This document shows positions 49,542 through 57,496 of a stretch of DNA of 64,000 nt, piece by piece (position 1 is the stretch's first letter; the number at the start of each line of letters is the position of its first letter). The DNA lies in contig JABDNT010000028.1 of the NCBI GenBank assembly GCA_013043685.1, positions 47,897 to 111,896 of the forward strand, written 5' to 3'. The translations under genes were made by a program, and so were the position numbers. The notes beneath the pieces are model-generated. The model was not told the DNA's origin, made no database searches, and saw only the letters and a program-made list of their open reading frames with translations. This stretch comes from Flavobacteriaceae bacterium (GTDB taxonomy: Bacteria; Bacteroidota; Bacteroidia; Flavobacteriales; Flavobacteriaceae).

Positions 49542-50732
49542 ATGCCTGCAGTATCTAAAAAGGGCCTTTCAATGCCCGAATCACCGATTAGAAAACTAGT
49601 TCCTTTTGCTGAAAAAGCCTACAAGGCTAACAAAACGGTCTACCATCTGAATATCGGCCAGCCCGATATAAAATCCCCAGTAGCGGCTATGGAGGCTGTG
49701 AGTCAGCATAGTCTGCAGATCCTCGCATATACCCGCTCTGAAGGCTCGGAAGGATATAGAGAAAAGATCGCTAACTATTATAAAAAGCAAAATATACATG
49801 TTGGCTCCGATGATATAATCGTAACAACAGGAGGAAGTGAAGCATTACTTTTTGCAATGGGTTCGATTACCGATGTGGGCGATGAAATTATCATCCCCGA
49901 ACCGTTTTATGCGAATTACAATGGCTTTGCCACCGCATCCGGTGTTAAGATCGTTCCTGTAATATCGAAGATCGAAAACAATTTTGCCCTCCCTCCAATC
50001 GCCGAGTTCGAGCGCCTCATTACTCCAAGGACCAAGGCAATTCTCATTTGCAACCCCGGAAATCCAACCGGGTACCTGTACTCAAAGGAAGAAATTAAAA
50101 AACTGGCTTCAATTGTCAAAAAACACGATATGTTCTTGGTAGCCGATGAAGTGTATCGCGAATTTGTCTACGATGGTCTTAAACATTATTCCATACTTGA
50201 AGAAGAGGGCATGGAAAATTACGGGATCATAATAGATTCTGTGTCCAAGAGATATAGCATGTGTGGGGCCAGGATTGGCTGCCTGGTGTCGAAAAATCCG
50301 CAGGTGATCCAAACATCCTTAAAATTTGCCCAGGCAAGATTGAGCCCTCCAACATTTGCGCAAATCGCCAGTGAAGCTGCCCTCGATACCCCTCAAAGTT
50401 ATTTTGATGAGGTCATTGACGAATATAAAGATCGCAGGGATACTTTAATCAGGCTGTTGGAAGAAATTCCAGGAGTAAAAGTCGGACATCCTAAAGGTGC
50501 CTTCTACTGTATTGCCGAATTACCGGTCAAGGACAGTGACGACTTCGCCCGATGGCTGCTCGAATCTTTCGATGTGGATGGTGAAACTGTGATGGTCGCT
50601 CCGGCTGCAGGATTTTATTCGTCTGAAGGTGAAGGAATGAACCAAATTCGAATTGCATATGTTCTTCAGAAAGAAAGCCTGGTAAAAGCAGTTCGTATCC
50701 TGAAAGCTGCCCTGGAACAATACCCCGGCTGA
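49542..50732 (+). CDS. PLP-dependent aminotransferase, class I/II (aspartate/aromatic type)
   Basis: 396 residues from the ATG at 49542 (MPAVSKKGLSMPESPIRKLV); an upstream TTG frame at 49521 is less likely. The fold-type I pattern is clear: VYHLNIGQPDIKSP, VTTGGSEALLFAMG, AILICNPGNPTGYLYSKEEI, LVADEVYREF, the PLP-lysine in IIDSVSKRYSMCGARIGCLV, and a C-terminal NQIRIAYVL with the carboxylate-binding Arg. It transfers amino groups between an amino acid and a keto acid; the exact substrate is not readable. The murB ATG overlaps its TGA by one base. Confidence 0.93.
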   Translation: MPAVSKKGLSMPESPIRKLVPFAEKAYKANKTVYHLNIGQPDIKSPVAAMEAVSQHSLQILAYTRSEGSEGYREKIANYYKKQNIHVGSDDIIVTTGGSEALLFAMGSITDVGDEIIIPEPFYANYNGFATASGVKIVPVISKIENNFALPPIAEFERLITPRTKAILICNPGNPTGYLYSKEEIKKLASIVKKHDMFLVADEVYREFVYDGLKHYSILEEEGMENYGIIIDSVSKRYSMCGARIGCLVSKNPQVIQTSLKFAQARLSPPTFAQIASEAALDTPQSYFDEVIDEYKDRRDTLIRLLEEIPGVKVGHPKGAFYCIAELPVKDSDDFARWLLESFDVDGETVMVAPAAGFYSSEGEGMNQIRIAYVLQKESLVKAVRILKAALEQYPG

Positions 50733-51745
50733 TGTTCATCGAAAAAAACAAATCACTTCGCAACTACAATACTTTCGGTATTGATGTAACCGCAAGGGCT
50801 TTTGTTTCTGTTGAATCCCTTGAGGACCTCAGGACCATACTGAAAGATTATACCCCCGATGAAGTCTTCATTCTCGGCGGAGGAAGTAATATGCTACTTA
50901 CCGCCCCTATAGACAAACTGGTCGTACACATCAATTTAAAAGGTATTGAAGTGCTTTCGAGAACTGAGGACGAGGTTATACTGGAGATACAAGCCGGGGA
51001 AAATTGGCACGAATTGGTGATGTATTGCATTGAGAATGATTTCGGAGGTATAGAGAACCTCTCTCTTATTCCAGGAAATACAGGGACAGCACCCATTCAG
51101 AATATTGGAGCATATGGTGTTGAACTTGAGGATGTTTTCGAAAGTTGTACCGCTATCGAATGTACAACTGGGGTATTACGAAGTTTTTCCCGTGAGGAAT
51201 GTAAGTTCGGATACCGGAACTCTATTTTTAAGGATGAGGCCAAAGACCAGTATATAATTACTTCCGTCATGCTCAGGTTAACGAGTAAAAATCATAAAAT
51301 AAATAGTTCTTACGGAGCTATATCAGATGTTCTCGCCAAAAGGAATATTGAAAACCCTACAATTAAAGATATTTCGGAGGCTGTGATCTCTATAAGGAGA
51401 TCTAAATTACCTGATCCTGCAGAAATCGGAAACAGTGGTAGTTTCTTTAAGAATCCTGTGTTGTCATCGGAGGAATTCAAGAAATTCCGAAGTAAAAACC
51501 CTGAAGCGCCGTATTATGAAGTTTCGGCTACTCAATTCAAAATACCGGCAGGATGGTTAATCGATCAGGCTGGCTTTAAAGGAAAGCGATACGGGGATGC
51601 AGGTATTCATAAACATCAGGCTTTGGTATTGGTGAATCATGGCAACGCCAGCGGTTCTGAAATTTGGAACCTGGCTCTTAAGATTCAGAAAAAAGTGAAA
51701 GAAGACTTTGGTATCTATATTGAACCAGAAGTTAATGTGATTTAA
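50732..51745 (+). CDS. murB: UDP-N-acetylenolpyruvoylglucosamine reductase
   Basis: 337 residues, a type I MurB. It reduces enolpyruvyl-UDP-GlcNAc to UDP-MurNAc in peptidoglycan synthesis. The FAD-binding part has VFILGGGSNMLLT and LSLIPGNTGTAPIQNIGAYG; the catalytic Ser lies in GNSGSFFKNPV; the type I extra Tyr loop and C-terminal Glu segment (LKIQKKVKEDFGIYIEPEVN) are present. It overlaps the aminotransferase by 1 nt and shares the TTAA palindrome with the convergent fasciclin gene. Confidence 0.96.
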   Translation: MFIEKNKSLRNYNTFGIDVTARAFVSVESLEDLRTILKDYTPDEVFILGGGSNMLLTAPIDKLVVHINLKGIEVLSRTEDEVILEIQAGENWHELVMYCIENDFGGIENLSLIPGNTGTAPIQNIGAYGVELEDVFESCTAIECTTGVLRSFSREECKFGYRNSIFKDEAKDQYIITSVMLRLTSKNHKINSSYGAISDVLAKRNIENPTIKDISEAVISIRRSKLPDPAEIGNSGSFFKNPVLSSEEFKKFRSKNPEAPYYEVSATQFKIPAGWLIDQAGFKGKRYGDAGIHKHQALVLVNHGNASGSEIWNLALKIQKKVKEDFGIYIEPEVNVI

Positions 51746-52344
51746 TCCATTCCAAGTACCGAATTCACTACGTGCACTACTCCATTATTAGCTTGAATAT
51801 CGCTTTTCCCAACTGTAGCGATATTTCCCTTTGAATCGGTCACAAGGATGTCATTATCTTTTTTGCTTACGGTCAATTGTTCTCCCGAAATAGTAATAAG
51901 CGAGACTGCTCCTTTCTTAAGGGCCTGGATAAGCGTGACGGAGTCATAAGTTCCTTCCACAATATGACTCTTAACCATAGACACCAACAGCGGCTTGTTT
52001 TCTGTCATAGGTAGCTTTTTAACCGATTCTTCATCCATCGAATTAAAGGCGTCGTCTGATGGTGCGAAAAGGGTATAGGGACCTTCTTCCTTCATTAATT
52101 GATCCGATACTTCTGCCGAGACAATATATCTCGCAAAAGACATACATTCTTTAGTACTCATCACCCTTGCCATCACACTATTTGCCTGGGAAATTGCTTC
52201 TTTTTTTTCAGTGTTTTGTTTTGGTTCCTCTGCTATAACTTCCTCAGCGACTTCCAATTCCGCTTCGGATTTTACATCTTCCTTGCATGCGGCCAGGACA
52301 GAAATAATAATTAACAGGGGAAGGATCGAAAATGGTAATTTCAT
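51742..52344 (-). CDS. Fasciclin-domain lipoprotein
   Basis: 200 residues from the ATG at 52342-52344. The longer frame (to 52425) has a less plausible leader. The lipobox VLAAC puts Cys at residue 20, followed by an acidic Glu/Ala stretch. The FAS1 domain (about 70-198) has the H1 motif GPYTLFAPSDDAFNSMDEES and the H2-like NNGVVHVVNSVLGMD. FAS1 domains mediate adhesion in other organisms. It is probably an envelope-anchored adhesion-like protein. Confidence 0.9.
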   Translation of the reverse strand: MKLPFSILPLLIIISVLAACKEDVKSEAELEVAEEVIAEEPKQNTEKKEAISQANSVMARVMSTKECMSFARYIVSAEVSDQLMKEEGPYTLFAPSDDAFNSMDEESVKKLPMTENKPLLVSMVKSHIVEGTYDSVTLIQALKKGAVSLITISGEQLTVSKKDNDILVTDSKGNIATVGKSDIQANNGVVHVVNSVLGMD

Positions 52345-52409
52345 AGTGAGATTGTTTTTTACAAAGGCTAAAAATAACCAAAATAGCCACATTTCACCAA
52401 GAAAGATTG

Positions 52410-52417
52410 TATTTTTG
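52410..52417 (+). promoter_or_regulatory. Candidate -7 box for the 52435-55525 operon
   Basis: TATTTTTG matches TAnnTTTG and is 17 nt before the ATG at 52435. No clear -33 box. It overlaps the upstream region of the divergent fasciclin gene. Confidence 0.4.
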
Positions 52418-52434
52418 CCTCTCAATTAATTGAG

Positions 52435-52644
52435 ATGGGACTATTAGTTATCACACTGCTTTTATTATTACTTGCTGTTGCAGGTATAGCCATAAAAATT
52501 TGGGGTAAAAAGGACGGGGAATTTGCCGGTACATGTGCGAGTCAGAGCCCATTTTTGAACAAGGATGGTGAAGCATGTGGCTTTTGTGGAAAGACACCGG
52601 ACCAATTCGACTCCTGTACCGAGGAAGCCCATCAGTCGTCATAA
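52435..52644 (+). CDS. Small Cys-rich membrane protein
   Basis: 69 residues. One N-terminal membrane helix (LLVITLLLLLLAVAGIAIKI) is followed by KIWGKKDGEFAGTCASQSPF and a C-terminal segment with four Cys (TCASQ, ACGFCG, DSCTEE). The CxxC pair (ACGFCGK) plus two flanking Cys could bind a metal or form disulfides. I recall similar flavobacterial proteins labelled only 'membrane or secreted protein'. It heads a unit with the GT2, sigma factor and Nramp-like genes, 15 nt before the GT2 gene. Confidence 0.75.
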   Translation: MGLLVITLLLLLLAVAGIAIKIWGKKDGEFAGTCASQSPFLNKDGEACGFCGKTPDQFDSCTEEAHQSS

Positions 52645-52659
52645 TTTCAACCAGGGCCT

Positions 52660-53754
52660 ATGCTACTAATTTTCCTGCTCGGATTAGTTGTTCTGGTTAA
52701 TTCTATCTACTACGTATTTTTCTCTACTTTTTTATTTCATAGGGGCCGTAAGCGATCCGAATCTGCTCAGTTTCCTGTTTCGGTTCTTATCTGTGCGAAA
52801 AACGAAATGCAAAACTTAAGCAAGCACATACCCCTGTGGCTGGCCCAGGATTACCCGAATTTCGAATTGATCCTTATAAATGATGCGTCCTCGGACAATA
52901 CCCTCGAAATAATGAATCATTTTGCAGACTCAGATCCTCGGATAAAGGTTGTTGATGTTGAAAATAATGAAGCATTCTGGGGAAGTAAGAAATATGCACT
53001 AACCCTGGGGATAAAGAAAGCCTCGAATAAAAGAATGCTATTTACCGATGCTGATTGCCGCCCTGCATCCGGCTCGTGGATCACCCATATGGCATCCAAT
53101 TTTTCTGAAGAAAAACAAATAATACTTGGATATGGAGCTTATGATAAGAAGCCAGGGCTTCTGAATGCCCTGATTCGTTTTGAAACCCTTATTACTGCGC
53201 TCCAATATTTCTCGTATGCCTATAACGGAATACCCTATATGGGTGTTGGCCGAAATCTGGCTTATACCAGTAATTTATTTTATGCCAATAAGGGTTTTAC
53301 CGCTCACATGAACGTGCGTTCAGGCGACGATGACCTGTTTGTAAACCAGGCAGCAACAAGTACGAATACCTCTTTACAATACCATCCAGATTCTTTCACC
53401 TATTCAATTCCAAAGAAGTCATGGGGAAGCTGGATAAAACAGAAAAAGCGTCATAGTAGCACCGCGAAATTCTATAAGCCGAAACATAAATTCCTCTTAG
53501 GGACGTATTACGTTTTCAACCTGTTATTCTGGATTATAGCTATTAGCGCACTCCTATTTTACAACTGGAAAATCACGCTACCTATCTTATTATCCAGGTT
53601 CTTGATACAATATGTGGTATGTGCTAAGGCTGCAAGGAAGTTCAACGAATTAGGACTTGTTGTTTTTATTCCACTTTTGGAATTATTTTTAGTGTGTGTT
53701 CAATTATTTATCTTTATTAGCAGTAGGAAATCAAAACAACACCCTTGGAAGTGA
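52660..53754 (+). CDS. Membrane-associated glycosyltransferase, family 2
   Basis: 364 residues: one N-terminal helix, a GT-A domain (about 35-230) with PVSVLICAKNEMQNLSKHIP, ELILINDASSDNTLEIM and the metal-binding DADCRPASG, then two or three C-terminal helices (FLLGTYYVFNLLFWIIAISA and beyond). The typical processive QxxRW motif is not obvious; KKRHSSTAKF lies where it might be. It likely adds sugars to a lipid-linked or surface glycan. Its 3' end overlaps the start of the sigma factor gene. Confidence 0.88.
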   Translation: MLLIFLLGLVVLVNSIYYVFFSTFLFHRGRKRSESAQFPVSVLICAKNEMQNLSKHIPLWLAQDYPNFELILINDASSDNTLEIMNHFADSDPRIKVVDVENNEAFWGSKKYALTLGIKKASNKRMLFTDADCRPASGSWITHMASNFSEEKQIILGYGAYDKKPGLLNALIRFETLITALQYFSYAYNGIPYMGVGRNLAYTSNLFYANKGFTAHMNVRSGDDDLFVNQAATSTNTSLQYHPDSFTYSIPKKSWGSWIKQKKRHSSTAKFYKPKHKFLLGTYYVFNLLFWIIAISALLFYNWKITLPILLSRFLIQYVVCAKAARKFNELGLVVFIPLLELFLVCVQLFIFISSRKSKQHPWK

Positions 53755-54317
53755 CTAAAAATGACATTCTTCAGCAGATAAGACTGGCGAAAAGCGGTAA
53801 TCAAAGCGCATTTCGTTTTTTGCTGGATAGCTATTGGAATGATGTGTATGGATTTCAACTTAAGCGGGTGAAAGACGAATACGAAGCGGAAGATATTACC
53901 ATCGAGACTTTTGCCAAAGCTTTCGATAAGATCGAAACCTTCAATGAGAAATATACTTTCGGTACCTGGCTTATCACCATTTCTAAAAATATTCAAATAG
54001 ATAAAAGCCGGAAGAGAAAAGCCTCAATTCATTCTAAAACCACCGATACCAGCGATGAACACGTACATAAAATCGCGGATGTATCCCCTACTCCCGAAGA
54101 TAAGCTTATTACCGAACAGCATCTTGACGAGTTACTTCAGTTCATAAAACAACTGAAACCGCATTACCAGGATGTGATCAACCTTAGATATTTTCAGGAA
54201 ATGAGTTATAACGAAATTTCTGAACATCTGGACGAACCCCTCAATAATGTTAAAGTACGATTGTTACGTGCTAAAAAACTCCTCTCGGAAATAATTACCC
54301 AAAATCACTCGCATTGA
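53751..54317 (+). CDS. ECF-type RNA polymerase sigma factor
   Basis: 188 residues from a GTG at 53751 whose GTGA overlaps the GT2 stop; a TTG at 53745 is an alternative. Region 2 (about 15-85) has AFRFLLDSYWNDVYGFQLKR, EAEDITIETFAKAFDKIETF; region 4 (about 120-180) has HYQDVINLRYFQEMSYNEIS followed by NNVKVRLLRAKKLL. No zinc-binding anti-sigma gene is adjacent, so how it is held inactive is unclear. Its TGA overlaps the TTG start of the Nramp-like gene. Confidence 0.93.
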   Translation: MTKNDILQQIRLAKSGNQSAFRFLLDSYWNDVYGFQLKRVKDEYEAEDITIETFAKAFDKIETFNEKYTFGTWLITISKNIQIDKSRKRKASIHSKTTDTSDEHVHKIADVSPTPEDKLITEQHLDELLQFIKQLKPHYQDVINLRYFQEMSYNEISEHLDEPLNNVKVRLLRAKKLLSEIITQNHSH

Positions 54318-55525
54318 AGCTTTCCCTTAAAAAATTTGGGCCCGGATTCATTTTCGCAGGGGCCGCTATCGGGGTTTCACATTTGGTACAATCCACAAGG
54401 GCTGGTGCCGATTTCGGATTCGGTCTGCTTTGGGCCTTGCTACTCATAAATGCTGTAAAGTATCCGTTTTTTCAATTCGGGCCGCGATATGCTTCGGCCA
54501 CAGGAGAGTCCTTGCTTGAGGGATATCGGAAAATGGGCAAAAGTGTGATCTATATCTACTTCGTACTTACTTTCGCGACGATGTTCACTATTCAAACTGC
54601 GGTCACCATTGTTACGGCGGGGATCGCTACTTCCCTTTTCGGTTTTGGTACGCCGGTGTTATGGACAGCAGTCATCACCGTAATTTGTTTTACCATACTG
54701 GTTATTGGGCGCTATAAATTACTGGATTCTCTAATGAAGATAATTGTTATTGGACTCACTATTAGTACCCTCATCGCGGTGGTCTTTGCTGTTGACCCAG
54801 GTGCTATTACCTCATTCGACCCCATTCTCCCAACTGAAACTGCTGCAGTTGCTTTCCTTATTGCATTCATGGGCTGGATGCCTGCACCTCTGGATATATC
54901 CATTTGGCATTCGATTTGGACGGTTGAAAAAAAGAAGCTTAATCCATCTATTAAACCAGATCAATCCCGTTTCGATTTCAATGTGGGTTATATTACAACG
55001 ACGGCTCTTGCGATAGGATTTCTGGCATTAGGTGCGCTGGTTATGTTTGGTGCAAATGAATCTTTTTCCCTGAACAGCGGGGTATTTGCCAACCAGCTTA
55101 TTTCGATGTATACACAAAGCCTGGGAGATTGGGCAAAGATGCTTATTGGTATTGCCGCCCTCACTACTATGTTCAGCACTACTCTCACAACTCTCGACGG
55201 ATCTCCTAGAGTAATGCATAAAACCCAGGAAATTATATTCGGCAAACAGTTAAAAAAAGGGTATCTGTACTGGCTGTTGATTCTGGCCGGGGGTACCCTG
55301 ATCATTTTCTTTTTACTCCTTTCGGAAATGAAACTTCTTGTAGAAATTGCTACCATCTTATCGTTTCTTACGGCTCCATTTTATGCTTTTTTCAATTACA
55401 GGCTAATCTCAGGAAAACACACGCCGGTAGACGCCCGTCCCGGAAATTTTCTTAAGTTTTACAGTGTAGTAAGCATATTTATTCTTGTAGGATTCAGTAC
55501 CTGGTATCTTAGCACTCTCTTATGA
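54314..55525 (+). CDS. Nramp-related metal ion transporter
   Basis: 403 residues with about eleven membrane helices and a TTG start overlapping the sigma factor stop (TTGA). The N-terminus LKKFGPGFIFAGAAIGVSHL, then VQSTRAGADFGFGLLWALLL follows the Nramp fold, and LFGFGTPVLWTAVITVICF-type segments are typical. The canonical metal motif DPGN of helix 1 reads GAAIGVSH, and the MPH motif of helix 6 reads FMGWMPAPLDISIW. The usual Mn/Fe ligands are therefore not conserved, and the ion may be different, as in Nramp-related Mg transporters. Substrate unknown. Confidence 0.87.
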   Translation: MKLSLKKFGPGFIFAGAAIGVSHLVQSTRAGADFGFGLLWALLLINAVKYPFFQFGPRYASATGESLLEGYRKMGKSVIYIYFVLTFATMFTIQTAVTIVTAGIATSLFGFGTPVLWTAVITVICFTILVIGRYKLLDSLMKIIVIGLTISTLIAVVFAVDPGAITSFDPILPTETAAVAFLIAFMGWMPAPLDISIWHSIWTVEKKKLNPSIKPDQSRFDFNVGYITTTALAIGFLALGALVMFGANESFSLNSGVFANQLISMYTQSLGDWAKMLIGIAALTTMFSTTLTTLDGSPRVMHKTQEIIFGKQLKKGYLYWLLILAGGTLIIFFLLLSEMKLLVEIATILSFLTAPFYAFFNYRLISGKHTPVDARPGNFLKFYSVVSIFILVGFSTWYLSTLL

Positions 55526-55545
55526 GTAATTTATTGTAAACTTTG

Positions 55546-55553
55546 TACCTTTG
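55546..55553 (+). promoter_or_regulatory. Candidate -7 box for lipA, near-leaderless
   Basis: TACCTTTG matches TAnnTTTG and ends 8 nt before the lipA ATG at 55562, giving an expected leader of only a few bases. No TTG at the usual -33 distance. Confidence 0.4.
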
Positions 55554-55561
55554 TCCCCGCT

Positions 55562-56434
55562 ATGGAAGTAAATACTGTCGATATTCAAAAACCACAGCCC
55601 AAGCCAAAATGGCTTAGGGTTAAACTCCCTACCGGTAAGAAATACACGGAATTAAGGGGTTTGGTCGATAAATACAATTTGCACACCATTTGTACCAGTG
55701 GTAGTTGTCCCAATATGGGAGAATGCTGGACAGAAGGTACGGCTACGTTTATGATCCTTGGAAATATCTGTACCCGATCCTGCGGATTTTGTGGCGTTAA
55801 GACCGGAAGGCCGCAATCGGTAGATTGGGATGAGCCTGAAAAGGTAGCGCGTTCCATTAAAATAATGGATATCAAGCATGCGGTTATCACCTCAGTAGAC
55901 CGGGATGATCTCAAGGATATGGGATCGATTATCTGGGCTGAAACGATCAAGGCCATTCGCCGAATGAACCCGCAGACGACCCTGGAAACCCTGATACCGG
56001 ATTTTCAGGGAGAAACACGCAATATCGACCGTATAATCCAAGTCAAACCTGAAGTTGTTTCCCATAACATGGAAACAGTGAAGCGACTTACGCGTGAGGT
56101 GCGCATTCAAGCCAAATACGAGCGAAGCCTTGAAGTATTGCGTTATCTTAAAGAACAGGGCATAGAACGCACCAAAAGCGGTATTATGCTTGGCCTGGGT
56201 GAAACCGAGGAAGAAGTGTTACAAACTATGCAGGATTTGCGAAATGTCGGGCTCGATATCGTTACTATCGGACAATATCTTCAACCTTCCAAAAAACACC
56301 TACCTGTGAAGGAGTTCATTAACCCGGAGCAGTTCAAAAAGTATGAGACTATTGGGCTGGAAATGGGTTTCAGACATGTTGAAAGCGGTGCGCTCGTTCG
56401 ATCTTCTTATAAAGCGCAAAAACACCTTACATAG
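55562..56434 (+). CDS. lipA: Lipoyl synthase
   Basis: 290 residues. A radical-SAM enzyme that inserts two sulfurs into protein-bound octanoyl chains. The auxiliary cluster motif is [13 protein letters not shown] and the radical-SAM motif [13 protein letters not shown] (CxxxCxxC); [24 protein letters not shown] and the final [16 protein letters not shown] complete the family pattern. It is followed 6 nt later by the gap gene. Confidence 0.97.
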   Translation: MEVNTVDIQKPQPKPKWLRVKLPTGKKYTELRGLVDKYNLHTICTSGSCPNMGECWTEGTATFMILGNICTRSCGFCGVKTGRPQSVDWDEPEKVARSIKIMDIKHAVITSVDRDDLKDMGSIIWAETIKAIRRMNPQTTLETLIPDFQGETRNIDRIIQVKPEVVSHNMETVKRLTREVRIQAKYERSLEVLRYLKEQGIERTKSGIMLGLGETEEEVLQTMQDLRNVGLDIVTIGQYLQPSKKHLPVKEFINPEQFKKYETIGLEMGFRHVESGALVRSSYKAQKHLT

Positions 56435-56440
56435 CCTATT

Positions 56441-57439
56441 ATGGACAAGGTAGTCAATATTGGTATCAACGGTTTTGGCCGTATTGGCCGTACACTATTC
56501 AGAAAACTTATAGATAACCCGAATGTAAATGTGGTCGCCATCAATGATATTTCAGACCCAAAGACCATGAGTCACCTGCTCAAGTACGACAGTATACACG
56601 GCGTATTGCCTAATGAAATAGGATACAATGCAGATTCTATCATTTTAGACGAAAACAAGATATTTTTTACTTCAGAAGGTAATATTGATGCAATACCATG
56701 GGGAAAGCTCGATGTAGTGGTTGAATGTACCGGTAAATTTAAGAGCAAGGAGCAACTTCAATATCATATAAAAAACGGGGCTTCCAGGGTTATATTGGCG
56801 GTCCCGCCCGAAAAAGATGACATAAAAACCGTTGTTTTAGGTGTAAATGACCAAATTCTCAAACCTGAAGACCATATTATCTCAAATGCTTCTTGTACAA
56901 CCAATAATGCGGCTCCTATGCTCCAGGTAATCAATGAATTATGCGGAATTGAGCAGGCTTATATAACGACGGTCCATTCTTACACAACAGATCAGAGCCT
57001 ACACGATCAGCCACATCGGGATCTACGAAGAGCCCGGGCCGCCAGCCAGTCCATAGTACCTACTACCACTGGCGCTGCCAAAGCACTCACGAAGATATTT
57101 CCGGAATTATCCACTGTTATTGGGGGTTGCGGCATACGCGTACCTGTACCTAACGGATCCCTTTCCGATATTACTTTAAATGTCAAGCGGGAAGTGACTA
57201 TAGAAGCTGTAAATGAAGCCTTTAAAGAAGCTTCTCAGGGATCATTGCACGGAATACTGCAATATACAGAAGACCCAATAGTTTCGGTAGATATCATCGG
57301 AAATGCTTATTCCTGCATCTTCGATTCCGGTATGACATCAGTAATTGGTAAAATGGTGAAAATCATCGGATGGTATGACAACGAAGTAGGATATTCGTCA
57401 AGAATTGTAGATTTAATCCTACAAATATCGAGGAAATAA
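56441..57439 (+). CDS. gap: Glyceraldehyde-3-phosphate dehydrogenase, type I
   Basis: 332 residues. The NAD-binding start VNIGINGFGRIGRTLFRKLI, the catalytic SNASCTTNNAAPML (Cys near 153), the phosphate-binding HSYTTDQSLHDQPHRDLRRA, and the C-terminal WYDNEVGYSSRIVDLI are standard. It oxidises glyceraldehyde 3-phosphate in glycolysis. It sits between lipA and a hybrid histidine kinase on the same strand. Confidence 0.96.
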   Translation: MDKVVNIGINGFGRIGRTLFRKLIDNPNVNVVAINDISDPKTMSHLLKYDSIHGVLPNEIGYNADSIILDENKIFFTSEGNIDAIPWGKLDVVVECTGKFKSKEQLQYHIKNGASRVILAVPPEKDDIKTVVLGVNDQILKPEDHIISNASCTTNNAAPMLQVINELCGIEQAYITTVHSYTTDQSLHDQPHRDLRRARAASQSIVPTTTGAAKALTKIFPELSTVIGGCGIRVPVPNGSLSDITLNVKREVTIEAVNEAFKEASQGSLHGILQYTEDPIVSVDIIGNAYSCIFDSGMTSVIGKMVKIIGWYDNEVGYSSRIVDLILQISRK

Positions 57440-57496
57440 CTATATTTATCGCCCAAGTACATAGTTTTGACGGCTGGAAATTTAAAATTTACTTGC

